From positions 35,570-99,569 of the forward strand of contig JAEXTV010000020.1 of NCBI GenBank assembly GCA_023406895.1: a DNA stretch of 64,000 bases, read 5' to 3'. The translations under genes and the position numbers were made by a program. Source of the stretch: Bacillota bacterium. GTDB taxonomy: Bacteria; Bacillota; Clostridia; Christensenellales; SZUA-584. Positions 62,602 through 64,000 of this stretch are shown here, one piece after another; the first letter of the stretch is position 1, and the number at the start of each line of letters is the position of its first letter. The notes under the pieces are model-generated. The model searched no databases and had not been told where the DNA came from. It was given only the letters and a program-made list of their open reading frames with translations.

Positions 62602-63813
62602 ATGAAACGTAAATTTTTAGCAATCCTGCTGGTTACGATACTGATTGTCTCTACAATTGGCGTATCGACTGCTTTCGCAAAAATCGGCGGAAGCAGCGAG
62701 GTCGTTGCGGGAAAAACGTATACGATTAAGGTCTCTAAATCGGCTACTGCATCCTCTATCAGCGGTAACATTTCTTGGAGCGGCTTTGCATCCGGCAGCG
62801 AAACGATGTGGAAGGATTCCGCCAGCGGTAATAACGAAAGTATCACGGCATCGGCGTCTATTAAGATAACGGTACCCCCGGGAACGCCAGCAGGTTCCAC
62901 TTGCACAATCAGCTTGTCTGGTCAGATTTCTACCTTCGACGGAACCAATGTCGGCGAATCGTCTTATTCAGAAAGCAAAACACTCAAGGTGGTCACCAAA
63001 ACCTCCACCACCAATACAACTGAGAGTGATCCTAACAAAACACCCAAACCACCCACAGAATGGGAACTCGCAAGTGATAAGCTTGCTGGCGCAGAACAAG
63101 GCGGCGCAGTGACCATGGACATCACGGGCGACGATCACAAAATCCCGGCCAGCATGTATAAAGCGCTGCGTGAAAAACAAGGCACACTCACGTTAAACTT
63201 CCCCACATACTCCTGCACGCTGAACGGCGCGGCGCTCGGAGATCTGGGCGAAGATGTCAAAAGTCTTGATCTGGGGCTTACCTTTGATGCTGATCCAGAC
63301 TTTTCCGCAGCCGTGGGCGGCAGCGATGTCTACCAGCTCCACTTCGCACACAAAGGCGAATTTCCGGGCAAGATATCCTTCAAATTTAAAGCGGATAAAA
63401 ACGTCCCTGGTGATACCGTTTATCTCTACTACTATTACGGCACATCCAAGGTGATCGAGAGCATTCAATCGGCTGTTGTTGATGCTGACGGTTATGTCAC
63501 GTTTGATATCTACCATTGTTCTTCATATTTTGTCTCATCGGCTATTATAGAGGGAGCCGCCGGTATCGTGGTTCAGCCGACACCCGAGCCAACACCTGAA
63601 CCTTCTCCCACCGTAGCTCCGACGCCCGAGCCGACGCCTGAACCTACTGAAGCTCCTGATGAACCTGTTGAACCCGCGATGGCATCCGTAACCGGTTTCC
63701 CGCTTATCGTTCTTATCGCTGTTGGGGTTGGGGCTGCATTAATCGCTGTTCTATTTACAATGCTTGCCTTTAAAGTGGGGCCTTTCAGAAAAAGAAGCCG
63801 CCACGCCGCTTAA
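62602..63813 (+). CDS. Membrane-anchored surface protein, cohesin-like first domain
   Basis: Protein of 403 residues: signal peptide (1-26), a beta-rich domain (about 28-135) opening VVAGKTYTIKVSKSATAS with SGNISWSG and VPPGTPAGSTCTISLSG, then a linker (KTPKPPTEWELA), a second domain (about 155-320) with VDADGYVTFDIYHCSSYF (similar to a common clostridial surface module), a Pro/Thr/Glu stalk (PTPEPTPEPSPTVAPTPEP) and a transmembrane helix with basic tail. The first domain loosely resembles a cohesin. It could be the anchor for the two upstream dockerin proteins (inference); no LPxTG. ATG 62602 follows AAGGAG, 13 bp after the protease. Confidence 0.75.
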   Translation: MKRKFLAILLVTILIVSTIGVSTAFAKIGGSSEVVAGKTYTIKVSKSATASSISGNISWSGFASGSETMWKDSASGNNESITASASIKITVPPGTPAGSTCTISLSGQISTFDGTNVGESSYSESKTLKVVTKTSTTNTTESDPNKTPKPPTEWELASDKLAGAEQGGAVTMDITGDDHKIPASMYKALREKQGTLTLNFPTYSCTLNGAALGDLGEDVKSLDLGLTFDADPDFSAAVGGSDVYQLHFAHKGEFPGKISFKFKADKNVPGDTVYLYYYYGTSKVIESIQSAVVDADGYVTFDIYHCSSYFVSSAIIEGAAGIVVQPTPEPTPEPSPTVAPTPEPTPEPTEAPDEPVEPAMASVTGFPLIVLIAVGVGAALIAVLFTMLAFKVGPFRKRSRHAA

Positions 63814-63871
63814 AATTTCGAAAAAAGGGCTCTGTGTCAACGGTTGGGGTCAAGTAGACTAAAGTAATCTT

Positions 63872-63911
63872 AACAGGGTTTCAATCACCAACAAGTGATT
63901 GGAACCCTGTT
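63872..63911. terminator. Long hairpin at the transposase end
   Basis: AACAGGGTTTCAATCAC pairs with GTGATTGGAACCCTGTT (17-bp arms with one mismatch, 6-base loop). It overlaps the transposase stop codon. Strong in both directions; a plausible bidirectional terminator that would insulate the element. Confidence 0.65.
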
Positions 63912-64000
63912 TGCATTAAAGGTAATTAGAATCCGTCTTCGAAAGTTTTTAAAACTGCGGTAACCATAGGCAACTCTCTTTAAAACTTTGATAGTGTTAT
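63885..64000 (-). CDS. ISL3-family transposase, C-terminal part
   Basis: The last 37 residues on the minus strand, entering from the right edge: NTIKVLKRVAYGYRSFKNF then RRRILITFNANRVPITCW and a TGA stop at 63887-63885. NxxKxxKRxAxGYRxFxNFRxRIL is a hallmark of ISL3 DDE transposase C termini. The catalytic residues lie outside the window. Confidence 0.85.
   Translation of the reverse strand, partial: NTIKVLKRVAYGYRSFKNFRRRILITFNANRVPITCW

Larger units (their letters stand above)
63827..64000. mobile_element. ISL3-family insertion sequence, right end, cut by window edge
   Basis: Begins at GGGCTCTGTGTCAACGGTTG (63827 on), the typical start of ISL3-type terminal repeats, just 14 bp after the dockerin-cluster anchor gene, and contains the end of the transposase gene. 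The other terminal repeat lies outside the window. Confidence 0.75.

Overview
The window reads as a chromosomal segment of a Gram-positive, probably spore-forming member of the Clostridia (Firmicutes). The evidence is a Bacillus/Clostridium-type acc-fab cluster that uses the FMN enoyl reductase FabK, a Tgl-type spore-coat transglutaminase, a SpoIID-domain protein, several lipobox lipoproteins with Pro/Thr-rich linkers, strong AGGAGG ribosome sites and some TTG/GTG starts. Most genes are of moderate GC. AT-rich islands at about 7.9-10.4 kb, 20.4-21.9 kb and 41.4-42.2 kb carry poorly conserved membrane or hypothetical proteins and look like accessory DNA. Family and order are not determined here; dockerin modules and the repeat types would fit an Oscillospirales- or Christensenellales-like gut or anaerobic clostridium (inference).

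Layout. 0-6 kb: tail of a Cys-tRNA deacylase (YbaK), a DUF815 AAA ATPase, a DUF3795 Cys-rich protein, a phasin-like/ABC1-kinase pair, then a tandem array of about 89-bp hairpin repeats in which one unit is split by a small GIY-YIG nuclease gene. 6-17.4 kb: a YkvI-like permease, a VanY-like peptidase, an AT-rich island with a possible structured RNA, a WG-repeat lipoprotein, an MBL hydrolase, the tgl operon, a GNAT and a 1.1-kb repeat field. 17.4-33 kb: a lipoprotein carrying SH3, cadherin-like and EEP nuclease domains, a pentapeptide protein, two tRNA-Met genes (elongator and initiator), an EamA/C39-peptidase/HAD-like operon, an NlpC/P60 hydrolase, a membrane-GNAT fusion, an MFS transporter, a frameshifted MBL gene and a DeoR-Gfo/Idh operon. 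33-35.7 kb: a lone terminase pair with a ferredoxin gene between its subunits. 35.8-49 kb: a zinc-ribbon multi-domain protein, xylulokinase, an isochorismatase, a RipA-like membrane protein, an ABC exporter, an autoregulated PadR/HAAS operon, an aminotransferase and an AlkD-like protein.

49.2-58.2 kb on the minus strand is a complete fatty-acid synthesis operon, accB-accC-accD-accA-fabH-acpP-fabK-fabD-fabG-fabF-fabZ. Its genes overlap or nearly abut. It is preceded by a promoter overlapped by a 17-bp palindrome and closed by an intrinsic terminator.

58.6-63.8 kb on the plus strand is an exported-protein cluster: a SpoIID-domain protein interrupted by a dockerin, a subtilisin-like protease with two Big2 domains and a C-terminal dockerin, and a membrane-anchored protein whose first domain is loosely cohesin-like. 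This could be a small cell-surface complex held by dockerins. The window ends inside an ISL3-family insertion sequence that inserted just after this cluster.

At least three families of intergenic hairpin repeats are dispersed through the window. No CRISPR array, rRNA or complete prophage is visible.
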